The notes under the pieces: model-generated
Databases searched by the model: none
The model's input: the letters and a program-made list of their open reading frames with translations, nothing else
Told to the model about the DNA's origin: nothing
Made by a program: the position numbers and the translations under genes
Shown here: positions 1 to 9,426 of the stretch, in pieces
Layout: every line of letters starts with the position of its first letter
How positions within the stretch are numbered: the first letter of the stretch is position 1
Assembly: GCA_025923075.1 (NCBI GenBank)
Contig: JAICGN010000020.1
Location: 1-50,466 of the forward strand
Length of the DNA stretch: 50,466 bases
Source: Chitinophagaceae bacterium
GTDB taxonomy: Bacteria > Bacteroidota > Bacteroidia > Chitinophagales > Chitinophagaceae
Direction of reading: 5' to 3'

Positions 1-452
1 AGGAAAACATTATCAAGTTTGGGTTGCGGCTCTTTGTGATCAGGATTATTCAATCTTGTGTGAATAGCCGGCCAGCCAAAAACAGCTTTTACCGGGCCTT
101 TTTTGCCATGAATGATCACCCGTTGAGCCGGGGCGATCTGCACATCCACACCACCGTTTCTTTTTAAATATAAAAGACCTTCGGGATTTATATAATTCAC
201 AAACCAGCTTATTTCATCAGCATGTGCCTCGATCACTACTTTGAATGATGCATTGGGGTTCACAACGCCAACCGCTGTACCATAAGGATCGGTGAAGTTT
301 GTGTCAACGAACGGTTTGATATATGCGAGCCACAATTTTTGCCCACTGGTCTCAAAACCAACAGGTGAGGCGTTATTGATATAGTTTTTAAAAAAGGAAA
401 AAGAGGAGTCGGTAAGAAGAGGTCTTTTCCTTTTAGTAGACGTTTTTGCCAT
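1..452 (-). CDS. M42-family metallopeptidase (N-terminal part, cut by window edge)
   Basis: The first 150 residues of a protein that runs off the left edge of the window. Residues 77-80 read HADE inside EAHADEISWFV, which matches the first metal-binding motif of M42 glutamyl/leucyl aminopeptidases (AHxDEIG-like). The preceding SPVGFE at about 29-34 is the usual M42 N-terminal signature (SG.PGFE type). M42 enzymes are cytosolic di-metal aminopeptidases that trim peptides. The start is the ATG at 452; the short basic N-terminus shows no signal peptide. It lies 27 nt downstream of the UbiA-like gene on the same strand and is probably its operon mate. The remaining metal ligands lie outside the window, so activity cannot be judged. 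Confidence 0.85.
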   Translation of the reverse strand, partial: MAKTSTKRKRPLLTDSSFSFFKNYINNASPVGFETSGQKLWLAYIKPFVDTNFTDPYGTAVGVVNPNASFKVVIEAHADEISWFVNYINPEGLLYLKRNGGVDVQIAPAQRVIIHGKKGPVKAVFGWPAIHTRLNNPDHKEPQPKLDNVF

Positions 453-479
453 AGTATTAATATAAAGGATCAAAAGTAA

Positions 480-1328
480 TTAAAACCGGTTCATTATCCA
501 CAATAACAAACCAGATAACATCATCAACCCATCCAATACAAAATAATACAAGTAATCCGAAAAATTTCTTTTCGAGTGGTTAAACAAACCAATCAACAGG
601 AGTGAAGGAAAAATAAGTAAAAGGATATTCGGCCATGCGACTCCCGCTCTTTGCAATAATATACTAAGAATTATAAAAACAGTAATTGAAATAAGGAACA
701 GGGCCTTGACTCCCTGGTCATTAAAATAGGTTATCATACTGCGGATGCCGTCCGCCTTGTCATCTTCCTTGTCACGAAAGTCAAACAGGATACAAATTGC
801 ATAGATAAAAAAGAACTGGCCAATGCAAAATAAAATTGCTTTTTCTGAAAATGAGCCTTCTATTAAAACGGGTAATGCAGCAGTCACATAGGTCCATATT
901 GCCGCCAGGAAAATAGTTTTACCAATTGCTATTTTTTTTAATAGTTGAAAGAAAGGATAAGGAATTTTTGGAGCTGAGTATAAAAAAGTAAGGACAGCCG
1001 ATGGTAGTATATAAAACCATTTTTCTTTAAAATAAAAGAAGAAGATGACCGCGCCGGTAAGACCGATGACCGATAATAACAAATGATGCCGTTTGTGTTT
1101 TTCATCCCATTGCAAACGTTGAGAGGGGGCACTCGAAGTCGGGGTTAATGCCCAATGAAAATTATAGCTGCATACAGTGGAGAAAAAAACAAAGGCCGCA
1201 AAATGAATGTTAAGAGGTGTGTTGAGTATAAGTGCATAGGTCTGATACACCATCACTACCGCACAACCTGAAACAAACAAGCTGGTGAATAAAAAAAAAT
1301 CAAAAATCTTTTTGAAAAAACTATTCAA
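480..1328 (-). CDS. UbiA-like prenyltransferase family membrane protein
   Basis: A 282-residue, very hydrophobic protein with about eight or nine membrane segments. Just after the middle it carries DFRDKEDDKADG, which fits the second Asp-rich motif (DxxDxxxD) that binds Mg-diphosphate in UbiA-type aromatic prenyltransferases. The first Asp-rich motif, expected near residue 55-70, is not clear: that area reads YNFHWALTP. The enzyme may therefore be divergent or non-catalytic. The UbiA family transfers polyprenyl chains to quinone, heme or lipid acceptors in the inner membrane; the acceptor here cannot be told. It starts 4 nt after the stop of the upstream lipoprotein gene, so the two are probably co-transcribed. 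Confidence 0.65.
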   Translation of the reverse strand: MNSFFKKIFDFFLFTSLFVSGCAVVMVYQTYALILNTPLNIHFAAFVFFSTVCSYNFHWALTPTSSAPSQRLQWDEKHKRHHLLLSVIGLTGAVIFFFYFKEKWFYILPSAVLTFLYSAPKIPYPFFQLLKKIAIGKTIFLAAIWTYVTAALPVLIEGSFSEKAILFCIGQFFFIYAICILFDFRDKEDDKADGIRSMITYFNDQGVKALFLISITVFIILSILLQRAGVAWPNILLLIFPSLLLIGLFNHSKRNFSDYLYYFVLDGLMMLSGLLLWIMNRF

Positions 1329-1332
1329 CCTG

Positions 1333-1794
1333 TCAACGGGTTACGTAAACATTATCGACGATCAGCGTATCACTTTTATTTCCCTCATTATCCTTTGCAA
1401 CAATTTTCAATCGTAAGGTATCGATTTCATTTCTTATAGGGTTACTTCCGGGCACCCGTATCGGAGGTAAGCCAAAAACAAGCCCCAACTGGTAGGCAAG
1501 ACTTATTTCAAATTCACCCTGATCTGTTTTTGGGAAATCGGGAATGTTATATGGACTGGCAGCCAGTTGGACAGGACCCTTTAAATTTAATCTTTGCCGC
1601 ACGATGAAAACAGAATCGCTCACATCACCTTCCTTATCTGTATATTCAATACTTAGCACTAATGTGCCGTTGATCGGAACAACATCAGTGTTTCTTGACT
1701 TTAACTTCAATTGAGGTACGCTCTGAAACTTATCTTTGCCGCAGGAAATTATTGCAAAAGCAACAATTACGGCAACCATTATCCTGCTTTTCAT
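1333..1794 (-). CDS. Predicted lipoprotein of unknown function
   Basis: A 153-residue protein whose N-terminus is a lipoprotein signal: a short basic start, a hydrophobic stretch and a lipobox ending AIISC, so Cys18 is the probable lipidation site. The rest is hydrophilic and rich in beta-type alternation. It contains phrases such as YTDKEGDVSDS and KDNEGNKSDT, which resemble calcium-binding or Ig-like repeat edges seen in secreted Bacteroidota proteins. I do not recognise a named family. It is the first gene of a minus-strand group with the UbiA-like gene and the M42 peptidase, and is divergent from the LuxE-like gene with only 52 nt between starts. Confidence 0.75.
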   Translation of the reverse strand: MKSRIMVAVIVAFAIISCGKDKFQSVPQLKLKSRNTDVVPINGTLVLSIEYTDKEGDVSDSVFIVRQRLNLKGPVQLAASPYNIPDFPKTDQGEFEISLAYQLGLVFGLPPIRVPGSNPIRNEIDTLRLKIVAKDNEGNKSDTLIVDNVYVTR

Positions 1795-1846
1795 ATTGTG
1801 AATGTATTGTAAACAAATTTAAGATTAAAACTGATAACTGCCTGCC

Positions 1847-2860
1847 ATGAACTGTGAATGGCACGATAAAATATTTTTAGTACAAAAAAACAGCTTCGAG
1901 CAGCTTGCTTTATCCATTTTTCATTTTCAATATGAAGAAAACACGGTTTACAGGTCTTACGTGGACGCCCTCGGAATTCAACCTGATGCTATTCACAAAA
2001 TTGAAAAAATCCCTTTCCTCCCCATAAGCTTTTTTAAGACAGACACGATAAAAACCGGAAAGTTTAACGCAGAGGAAATATTTGAGAGCAGCGGAACCAC
2101 CCAATCGATAAAAAGCCGTCATCATGTAAAAGATGTTTCTGTTTATAAGGAAAGTTTTACTAAAGCTTTTGAAAATGTTTATGGTAGGATCACTGAGTGG
2201 TGTATCCTGGGATTATTGCCCTCGTATCTTGGTAGAGGCAATTCATCATTAGTCTATATGGTTGATAACTTAATAACGAAAAGCCAGCATCCGCTGAGCG
2301 GGTTTTATCTAGATGATCTTGATAAGTTGAAACAAACACTGATCTCACTTGAAAAAGGCAAACAAAAAACCTTACTAGTAGGGGTTACTTATGCGTTGCT
2401 TGATTTTGCTGAAAAGTTTCCTATGAACCTGTCACGTACAACAATAATGGAAACTGGAGGGATGAAAGGCAGGAGGAAAGAATTAACGAGAGTTGAGGTG
2501 CATGAGCAGCTAGAGAAGGCATTTGAAAAGAAGGAAATTCATTCAGAATATGGGATGACTGAACTGCTTTCGCAGGCATATGCTGAAAAAGAGGGAAAAT
2601 TTCGCTGCCCAAAATGGATGAAAGTGTTGATAAGAGATGACGAGGATCCATTGACGGTTCAGCGATCACTCTACAGCGGTCAGCATAATGAAACCAAACC
2701 ACTCACGGGTGCGATCAATGTCATTGACCTTGCAAATGTTTACAGCTGTTCTTTCATCGCGACTGATGATGTCGGCAAACTATATCCCGATGATAGCTTT
2801 GAAGTATTGGGAAGAATGGATGGGAGTGATCTTCGTGGTTGCAGTTTACTTTTTGTTTAA
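1847..2860 (+). CDS. LuxE-like acyl-protein synthetase / acyl transferase
   Basis: A 337-residue cytosolic protein resembling the LuxE branch of the ANL (adenylate-forming) superfamily. Residues 81-86 read SSGTTQ, the phosphate-binding P-loop-like motif; ETGGMKG (202-208) and SEYGMTE (233-239) match later core motifs, the last contributing to the adenylate site. LuxE proteins activate a fatty acid as acyl-AMP and pass it to a protein Cys. In Bacteroidota such genes occur far from any lux operon, often near surface-polysaccharide or lipid genes, so a luminescence role is not implied. There is no signal peptide. The 3' end overlaps the convergent phosphotransferase gene by 4 bp. Confidence 0.8.
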   Translation: MNCEWHDKIFLVQKNSFEQLALSIFHFQYEENTVYRSYVDALGIQPDAIHKIEKIPFLPISFFKTDTIKTGKFNAEEIFESSGTTQSIKSRHHVKDVSVYKESFTKAFENVYGRITEWCILGLLPSYLGRGNSSLVYMVDNLITKSQHPLSGFYLDDLDKLKQTLISLEKGKQKTLLVGVTYALLDFAEKFPMNLSRTTIMETGGMKGRRKELTRVEVHEQLEKAFEKKEIHSEYGMTELLSQAYAEKEGKFRCPKWMKVLIRDDEDPLTVQRSLYSGQHNETKPLTGAINVIDLANVYSCSFIATDDVGKLYPDDSFEVLGRMDGSDLRGCSLLFV

Positions 2861-3903
2861 ATTTCAATCGCCTCTCTTAATTGTTGTTCTTTTTCAATAA
2901 TTCTTTTCAGCAACACTATTTGGTTATTTGCCCGTAAAAAATTATGTCCTTCATATTTGGCGCCATAATAAATGTCATTGTTGAGATAGTCTGTTATAAA
3001 GCGAAGCGACTGCATATAAGTCATAAATTTCCCTGCATACACCAAATGCTCTTTTTCGATTGAGGTCAATTCGTTTCCCATTTCACTGAGATAGCCGTCC
3101 GCGATAGCTTTAAAATATTCTTCTCTTATTTCGATCCTGTCAAAAGACTTTTCCTCTTCGCTTACGGGAGAAAGATACGTTCGCATCATATCGCCAAAAT
3201 CGCTGATAAAATAACCCGGCATTACGGTATCAAGGTCAATTACACAAAGTCCGTGGTTATTAATATCAAAAAGAACATTGCTTATTTTACTGTCGTGATG
3301 GGTCACCCTTGTTTTGAAATCCGGATTGTTGCGGATCTGCACGCTTATTGCTACGATTTCATGTTGCCGTTTCAAAAATTGAATGGTCTCGGTCGCTTCT
3401 CTTATTCTTTCTTTATTGCCTTGCTTTAGTGCTTTTTCAAATTGTGAATATCTTAAGGGAAGATTATGGAAATCCGGCAATGTTATTTTTAGGCTCGCGG
3501 TGGGGAACTTTGATAACAAATTTGTAAAGCGACCAAACTGTTTTGCTGCCTCGAAAGCCTGTAGCGGAGAATTGACTACATCGGCAGTATAAGAATTTTT
3601 AATAAAAGGAAAAAGGCGGAAATAACCTTCTTGATTTATATAGGGCATGTCATCACCTGCAATAGTTTTGCAGGGACAAACAAACAAGTAGTTCGGGTAT
3701 TGATCTTTAAAATATCTACAGATCAACCGGATATTGTTGGCTATATCCAGGGGTTTTTTGAATACATTTTGATTGATACGCTGCAGTATGTGATCTTTTC
3801 CTTGATCAGAAATAAGCCATGTATTATTAATTAAACCGCTTCCAAATGGTTTAACTGTTGCATTTAAACCAAGTCCAAATTCTTTAAGGATCTTTTCAAA
3901 CAT
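2857..3903 (-). CDS. Aminoglycoside-phosphotransferase-fold kinase, N-acetylhexosamine kinase (NahK/MdsC) type
   Basis: A 348-residue protein of the APH/choline kinase fold. FGSGLINNTW (20-29) is the nucleotide loop, followed by LQRINQNVF (40-48), a signature shared with NahK-like kinases. The catalytic loop HHDSKISN (202-209) supplies the base Asp and Asn, and IDLDT (222-226) is the metal-binding Asp motif. NahK-like enzymes phosphorylate GlcNAc or GalNAc at C1 for salvage. In Bacteroidota the homologue was first noted beside a mucin sulfatase (MdsC). No sulfatase or hexosamine gene lies next to it here, so the substrate is an inference. It is transcribed alone, convergent with the LuxE-like gene. 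Confidence 0.75.
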   Translation of the reverse strand: MFEKILKEFGLGLNATVKPFGSGLINNTWLISDQGKDHILQRINQNVFKKPLDIANNIRLICRYFKDQYPNYLFVCPCKTIAGDDMPYINQEGYFRLFPFIKNSYTADVVNSPLQAFEAAKQFGRFTNLLSKFPTASLKITLPDFHNLPLRYSQFEKALKQGNKERIREATETIQFLKRQHEIVAISVQIRNNPDFKTRVTHHDSKISNVLFDINNHGLCVIDLDTVMPGYFISDFGDMMRTYLSPVSEEEKSFDRIEIREEYFKAIADGYLSEMGNELTSIEKEHLVYAGKFMTYMQSLRFITDYLNNDIYYGAKYEGHNFLRANNQIVLLKRIIEKEQQLREAIEI

Positions 3904-4018
3904 GAATTACAGCCCTATTTATAACTGAAATTATAGAAATCAACTCAATTAAAGTTTATGCAATCGCTTGCGGGAAAATATGAGACGTTAACTTAGAGGT
4001 TTAATTACTTCAACAATA

Positions 4019-7000
4019 ATGCTGGACCGGCGAGCCTTACTTAAAAACACATTCCTATCATCCACGGGCTTAATTGTACTATCCGGTCTTTCTTCTGGCG
4101 GCGACAATTTTTTTGACTTGACTCCTGATGATTTGGGCAAAGGTTTTTTGAATCCACCGGCTTCTGCCAGGCCACAAGCATTTTGGATGTGGATGAACGG
4201 CCATATCACTAAAAATGGGATTACACTTGATCTTCAGGCTATGAAAAAAATGGGACTGGCTGGCGCCTTTATTTTTAATACAGGAACAGGAATTCCGGAA
4301 GGACCAATCAATTATGGAAGTAGTGACTGGGATGAAATGGTGCTCCATGCAATGGCAGAAGCAAAGCGATTAGGATTGGAGTTATTTCTTCACAACTCTC
4401 CGGGTTTTTCAAGTACAGGTGGTCCATGGGTTTTGCCCGAAATGAGTATGCAACAATTGGTGTGGTCAGAAGTGTTAACGGCCAGTGATGGTGCAATTGA
4501 TATTCAACTTCCGCAACCTCAAAAAAAATTAAATTACTATCGGGATGCTTTTGTAATAGCTTATCCTTCCCTGGTAGTCGAAAAAGCATTGATGAAGGAT
4601 AAAGTTGTACGAATTCTCTACAATGAAAAAGAGATCAGCAAAGATATTTTGCTGGACAGTGATACTGGATCAATAATAGAATTGCGTGGTACAAATGCTG
4701 CAGCTGCAAGTTTGCTATTCGAGTTTGCCGAGGCTTTCGAAGCAAGAGCAATTACTATATTAAGACAAAAAGCGCCGTCTTCTAATATTATATATGAAGG
4801 AAATTATGATGATCCGGCAGCATTTCTTTTGGAAAGTTCTGATGATGGAATTCACTATCAAACTACCTGTATCATCAACATGCCCTTGCTGCGATTTATG
4901 GATGCGCCTGGTGCAAAAAGTTTTCCCGCCGTCAAAGCAAAATATTTCCGGTTATCAACAAAACAGTATGCCGCGGTAGCTGGCGTTGAATTGCATACTG
5001 GTCCAAGATTAACTGGTTGGCCTGCCAAAATAAATTTCACAGATCATGAAATTATACCTGATAACCAGGAAATCGAAAACGAACTGATCATTGATCCATC
5101 AAAAGTGATCAATATAACTGATAAACTCCAGCCAGATGGCAGAGTGATTTGGAATGCGGATGCAGGAAATTGGACGATTCTTCGCATTGGTCATACATGT
5201 ACTGGCTCAAAAACAGCAGCGGCGCCGGGTTCAGCTTTTGGTTTAGAGATTGATAAATTCAATAAAGAAGCGGTTAATTTTTATTTCAAAACTTTTCTTG
5301 ATAAGTTATTTGGTAAGCTTAAACTATTTATTACGAACCCATTTAAAGGTGTTCTGATTGATAGCTGGGAGATTGGTAAGCAAAACTGGACATTAAGTTT
5401 CGCTTCAGATTTTAAGCAAAGAAGAAAGTATGACATCATTCCATGGCTTCCGGCATTAACAGGCCGTATTGTAAAGAGTACAGAACACACTGAGAAATTT
5501 CTATGGGATATAAGGAAGACACATGCTGATCTGGTAGCACAAAATTATTACGGAGAGTTTAAGCAGCGGTGTAAAGAATATAAATTGGCATTACTTGCCC
5601 AACCAAACGGCGATGGAGTATTTGACAGTCTGCAGGTGGGTCAGTATGCGGATTTACCGATGGCAGAATTTTGGACACGTTACGTCCCTGGTACCCTGAA
5701 CGTTTGTAAACAGGCCGTTTCGATTGCGCATGGTTATGGAACAAAAATAGCTGCAGCAGAAGCTTTCACGGGTATGCCTTCAACTTCCCGTTGGACTGAA
5801 TATCCATACGCTTTAAAAAGTCAGGGTGATCATATTTATTCCATGGGTATTAATCGATTGGTGTTTAGTGTCTTCGTACATCAACCAAACACAAGCGGTT
5901 TGCCAGGAATGACAATGGGACCTTATGGCTCCCATTTCGATAGAAACTCGACCTGGACAGATCAGTCAACGGAATGGATCAACTATATTACCCGGACACA
6001 GTATTTACTACAGCAAGGACTACCTGTATGCGATATCTGTTACTTCAAAGGGGACGATCCAGGTTCCGGAATTCCTGACATTAATTATGTAGACCCGCCT
6101 ACTCCAAAATATCTCGCCGGCGATGTGATTGGACCTGACGTTTTATTGAACCGGATAAAAATTGACAATAAAAAAATTGTATTGCCTGATGGTATGAGTT
6201 ACAGCGTGATGATCATGGCGCCGGTAAAAGCAACATCATTACAAGTAGTAAGTAAACTTAAAAAGTTGGTGTTTGCTGGTATGAATTTGATCGTTACGTC
6301 AAAGCCATCAGGTTCACCTGGGTTAGATGACAGAGCTGCGGTAGGCGGCGTTGACCATCTTGTAAATGAATTATGGGGAGACGTCGATGGGTTGAATGTG
6401 AAAGAGCGATCTTATGGTAAGGGTAAGATTTATTGGAACAAGCCTCTTACGGAAATACTCGCTAAACATAAGATAATACCCGATTTCGAATTCACTGCAA
6501 AAAACAAGGATGCTGCAATTCATTATATACATCGGAAAACCACTGAGTCTGAAATTTATTTTGTTAGTAATCATTTACGCAGAAAAGAAACTATAGTATG
6601 TAGTTTTCGTTTCTATAATAAGCAACCTGAAATATGGAATGCAGAGACAGGAGAGATATTTGAAGTGGCTTTGTACGAGGTCAGGGGCGATAGGATTTTT
6701 ATTCCGGTTGAGCTGGAAGCCTCAGGTTCGGTGTTCATTATTTTTCGAAACAGAATGATCCATCCGCCGTACAAATCTGTTTTTCAAAACGGTTCAGAAA
6801 TTATTTCAACAAAACCCTTTACGGAAGCAACGCAAGAAGGTTATCAAAAAGTGATCAATAATTTCACAATTTCGTTATGGGCCAAGCCTGATACTTATTC
6901 TGATCATCCGAAAGGCGTTCTTATTTTTCCTCCCGAAGCTGAAATTTTACATGGAGAAGGGCATGCCGCTTGTGGATTGGCAGCAGGACAAAATGGTGTC

Positions 7001-8008
7001 CGTGTATTTGAAAGGGAAAAAGGACCAAATCGTGATGCAAGACAGCTGATCGCAAGTTCGCAATCATTGCAGGGATGGACACATCTCGCAGTCAGGTATC
7101 AGCAAGGCAAACCATCGCTGCTAATCAATGGTATCATCGCAGGCATGAATGACGGTTCTGGAAAAATAATTCATCCTGGTCTTGATACAGCACCGACTGA
7201 TGAATTAACCTCCGCTTATTTTGAAGGCAATCATACAAAACCTGATTTATATAAAGAGGCACTAAGTGATGAAGCTATAATGGAATTAGTCAAAAAAGGG
7301 GTACCACCGCCCGACCTGCCTTCATCAATTACGATTAAACGAAGAAGCGGTAAAGTTTTGAATGCAATGGCATGGGAGAATGGCAATTATTTATTAAGGG
7401 GCAATCATAAAACGACACAACTACATATAAAAAATTGTAAAGTGATTGAAATTGAAAATACATGGCAGGTCAAATTCCTTCCCGGCTCAGGGGCACCAGC
7501 ATCCATTCAGTTAAAAGAACTTCAATCGTTACATCTTCATCCCGATTTTGCTGTAAGACATTTTTCAGGTACGGCTACTTATCTTACTTCGTTTCTATTT
7601 CCAGAAGAAAACGCGCCGCAAAAGGTGTTGCTTGATCTGGGCAGGGTGGAAGTGGTTGCCGAAGTGAGATTAAACGGAAAGATGCTGGGCATTTTATGGA
7701 AAGAGCCATACAGAGTGGACATCACAAAAACGCTTATTAAAGGGAATAATAAACTTGAGATATCCATTACAAATCTATGGCCGAACCGCATGATAGGCGA
7801 TGAACATCTTCCAAAAGAAAATAATTATGATGAAAATGGATTCATTGTTGAATTCCCCGATTGGTATCTAAATAACAAAACGAAACCAGGACAACGTATC
7901 ACATTTTCTGCATGGAATAACTTTAAAAAAACAGATCCCCTATTGGAAGCAGGCCTGCTAGGTCCGGTCAGGCTGATAATTGGAGTGGAGAAAATTATCA
8001 ATAGTTAA
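4019..8008 (+). CDS. Glycoside hydrolase family 106-like protein (alpha-L-rhamnosidase type), Tat-exported
   Basis: A 1329-residue secreted enzyme. The N-terminus DRRALLK followed by a hydrophobic run matches a twin-arginine signal. The mature start PPASARPQAFWMWMNG and the following NSPGFSSTGGPWV (about residues 128-140) are characteristic of GH106 catalytic domains, which remove alpha-L-rhamnose from pectin (RG-I/RG-II) or other glycans with inversion. Around residues 930-1090 there is a section (FTISLWAKPDTYS, later LINGIIAGMND) that looks like a LamG/concanavalin-like lectin fold. The C-terminus (about 1180-1310) resembles the galactose-binding beta-sandwich of this family. GH106 proteins are usually about 1000-1200 residues, so this one is long. 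No SusC/SusD pair or other pectinase is adjacent, so the substrate is unknown. Confidence 0.85.
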   Translation: MLDRRALLKNTFLSSTGLIVLSGLSSGGDNFFDLTPDDLGKGFLNPPASARPQAFWMWMNGHITKNGITLDLQAMKKMGLAGAFIFNTGTGIPEGPINYGSSDWDEMVLHAMAEAKRLGLELFLHNSPGFSSTGGPWVLPEMSMQQLVWSEVLTASDGAIDIQLPQPQKKLNYYRDAFVIAYPSLVVEKALMKDKVVRILYNEKEISKDILLDSDTGSIIELRGTNAAAASLLFEFAEAFEARAITILRQKAPSSNIIYEGNYDDPAAFLLESSDDGIHYQTTCIINMPLLRFMDAPGAKSFPAVKAKYFRLSTKQYAAVAGVELHTGPRLTGWPAKINFTDHEIIPDNQEIENELIIDPSKVINITDKLQPDGRVIWNADAGNWTILRIGHTCTGSKTAAAPGSAFGLEIDKFNKEAVNFYFKTFLDKLFGKLKLFITNPFKGVLIDSWEIGKQNWTLSFASDFKQRRKYDIIPWLPALTGRIVKSTEHTEKFLWDIRKTHADLVAQNYYGEFKQRCKEYKLALLAQPNGDGVFDSLQVGQYADLPMAEFWTRYVPGTLNVCKQAVSIAHGYGTKIAAAEAFTGMPSTSRWTEYPYALKSQGDHIYSMGINRLVFSVFVHQPNTSGLPGMTMGPYGSHFDRNSTWTDQSTEWINYITRTQYLLQQGLPVCDICYFKGDDPGSGIPDINYVDPPTPKYLAGDVIGPDVLLNRIKIDNKKIVLPDGMSYSVMIMAPVKATSLQVVSKLKKLVFAGMNLIVTSKPSGSPGLDDRAAVGGVDHLVNELWGDVDGLNVKERSYGKGKIYWNKPLTEILAKHKIIPDFEFTAKNKDAAIHYIHRKTTESEIYFVSNHLRRKETIVCSFRFYNKQPEIWNAETGEIFEVALYEVRGDRIFIPVELEASGSVFIIFRNRMIHPPYKSVFQNGSEIISTKPFTEATQEGYQKVINNFTISLWAKPDTYSDHPKGVLIFPPEAEILHGEGHAACGLAAGQNGVRVFEREKGPNRDARQLIASSQSLQGWTHLAVRYQQGKPSLLINGIIAGMNDGSGKIIHPGLDTAPTDELTSAYFEGNHTKPDLYKEALSDEAIMELVKKGVPPPDLPSSITIKRRSGKVLNAMAWENGNYLLRGNHKTTQLHIKNCKVIEIENTWQVKFLPGSGAPASIQLKELQSLHLHPDFAVRHFSGTATYLTSFLFPEENAPQKVLLDLGRVEVVAEVRLNGKMLGILWKEPYRVDITKTLIKGNNKLEISITNLWPNRMIGDEHLPKENNYDENGFIVEFPDWYLNNKTKPGQRITFSAWNNFKKTDPLLEAGLLGPVRLIIGVEKIINS

Positions 8009-8052
8009 AGTATTGATCACTGTCCCTTTATTCGATGCCTTCTCAAGACTGG

Positions 8053-8925
8053 TCATTTCTTTAGTGAGTTGTATACAGACTGAACAAAGAATATTTTATC
8101 AAAGACAGTTTTGAATTCTTTAGCCGGATCCGTATTGATAATTTGATCCATTGTTTTGCCCGCTTTTATTCCATCAGCGACCCTGTTTCTTACTGTTTGT
8201 AACATGTTTTTATAGTCCTGTAAGTCTTTTTTGCTGCTGATCTGCCCATGCCCTGGAATGATCTTTGTCTCATCATTAATCATTTTCAACATTTGCTCGG
8301 CTCCGTTTATCATACCATCAATCGTTCCTCCGCCCTGGTCATCAATAAAGGGTAAGCCATACCTGACAAAAGCGTCCCCGGTATGGAGCACATTTGACTC
8401 TTTGAAATAAATAGCGACATCACCATCAGTATGTGCATCTTTAACATGGATCACCTGGACTGTTTCCCCGTTCATATTGAAGCTAAGCGATTGAGAAAAC
8501 GTTATTTTTGGTAATCCTTCGTAGCTCATCGCCTTTTGCTCCTGCTTAAATGCAGTAAAAAAATAATCTGTGGCCAACCTTTTCCGTGCATTTTCGTGAG
8601 CAACAATTATAGCACCTTCACCACCGAATACTTTATTCCCGTCAGAGTGGTCCCCATGAAAATGTGTGTTGACGATAAACCTGATCGGTTTGTCGCTTAT
8701 TGAGGCCACTGCCTTTTTTATTTTGTCCGCTAAAGGTGCAAATTGATCGTCCACGAGTATCACACCGTCGTTTCCAATCAATACACCAATATTTCCGCCC
8801 GAGCCTTCAAGCATGTATACGGAACCAGCCACTTTAGTCGTCTTTATAGTCACTGAATCGAAATTTTGGGCCGTAACAGCTACGGAAGATGCAAAAAGTA
8901 TAACTACGATAATGCAGTTTCTCAT
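8053..8925 (-). CDS. Secreted metallo-beta-lactamase-fold hydrolase
   Basis: A 290-residue protein starting at the ATG at 8925; a longer frame back to 9006 exists, but only this start gives a clean signal peptide (MRNCIIVVIL then a cut after VTAQ). HFHGDH at residues 88-93 is the HxHxDH zinc motif; HTGDAF and PGHGQ further on provide the bridging Asp and last His. The family hydrolyses varied substrates, from beta-lactams to quorum lactones and sulfur compounds. Closest in feel are the periplasmic MBL hydrolases that lie beside amidohydrolases in Bacteroidota. I cannot say whether it acts on beta-lactams. It is divergent from a small secreted protein gene. Confidence 0.85.
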   Translation of the reverse strand: MRNCIIVVILFASSVAVTAQNFDSVTIKTTKVAGSVYMLEGSGGNIGVLIGNDGVILVDDQFAPLADKIKKAVASISDKPIRFIVNTHFHGDHSDGNKVFGGEGAIIVAHENARKRLATDYFFTAFKQEQKAMSYEGLPKITFSQSLSFNMNGETVQVIHVKDAHTDGDVAIYFKESNVLHTGDAFVRYGLPFIDDQGGGTIDGMINGAEQMLKMINDETKIIPGHGQISSKKDLQDYKNMLQTVRNRVADGIKAGKTMDQIINTDPAKEFKTVFDKIFFVQSVYNSLKK

Positions 8926-8983
8926 AATTGTTTTATTATTGATTGGTTTAAAGCTAAGATTTTTTATTAATTTGGTATTGACA

Positions 8984-9328
8984 ATGAGACGTACCATCTC
9001 CGCCATATTCTTAGTCAGTGTTTTTATCAGCCTCCAATTTGGAAAGGTTGCGTCTTTTATTTATTGTAAATGGCAAGCTGAAGTAATCCAAAACAACCCC
9101 GCGTGTGGTTGCGATGACCATCTTATTTCTATTTTTGATGATAATGACGACTCTTCTAATAATGATCTGTCTAAAAATACAGTGAATGAAAAGCTCAATG
9201 AATTCACACCAAAACCTTTGATTGATGTTCAGCAAATCGAGCTTTTATCTCCTAATTGCTTTACAGAATACAATGCTGAATTAAGCGAAAGCTTTATTGA
9301 TTCTCCCTTCCATCCGCCTATTTCATAA
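8984..9328 (+). CDS. Small secreted protein of unknown function
   Basis: A 114-residue protein starting at the ATG at 8984. The open frame continues upstream to 8813, but that part lies inside the MBL gene and is antisense to it. The N-terminus MRRTISAIFLVSVFISLQFG is a signal peptide or membrane anchor. A short NPACGCDD cysteine cluster (about residues 38-45) and a run of Asp/Asn (FDDNDDSSNND) follow, and the tail is acidic. Small single-pass proteins of this shape often precede metal or TonB genes in Bacteroidota, but I recognise no family. It shares a 58-nt divergent promoter region with the MBL gene and precedes the thioredoxin lipoprotein gene by 98 nt. Confidence 0.55.
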   Translation: MRRTISAIFLVSVFISLQFGKVASFIYCKWQAEVIQNNPACGCDDHLISIFDDNDDSSNNDLSKNTVNEKLNEFTPKPLIDVQQIELLSPNCFTEYNAELSESFIDSPFHPPIS

Positions 9329-9426
9329 GCAATATTTTTTCAATTACAATTCTATCGGTTAGTGTGTATGCATCTTACATGCACTTGCCGCTATTCTATA
9401 TTATTTCATTTTAAAACTTTTTAATC

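Noticed and set aside
4079-7791. Several opposite-strand frames inside the GH106 gene
   Set aside because: They lack domains and follow the composition of the long sense gene; treated as shadows.
8813-8983. N-terminal extension of the small secreted protein frame
   Set aside because: The extra part is antisense to the MBL gene; the ATG at 8984 gives a clean signal peptide.
9364-9384. Hairpin GTGTATG / CATGCAC after the small secreted protein
   Set aside because: Seven pairs with one G-T and no T-run, so it is not convincing as a terminator.
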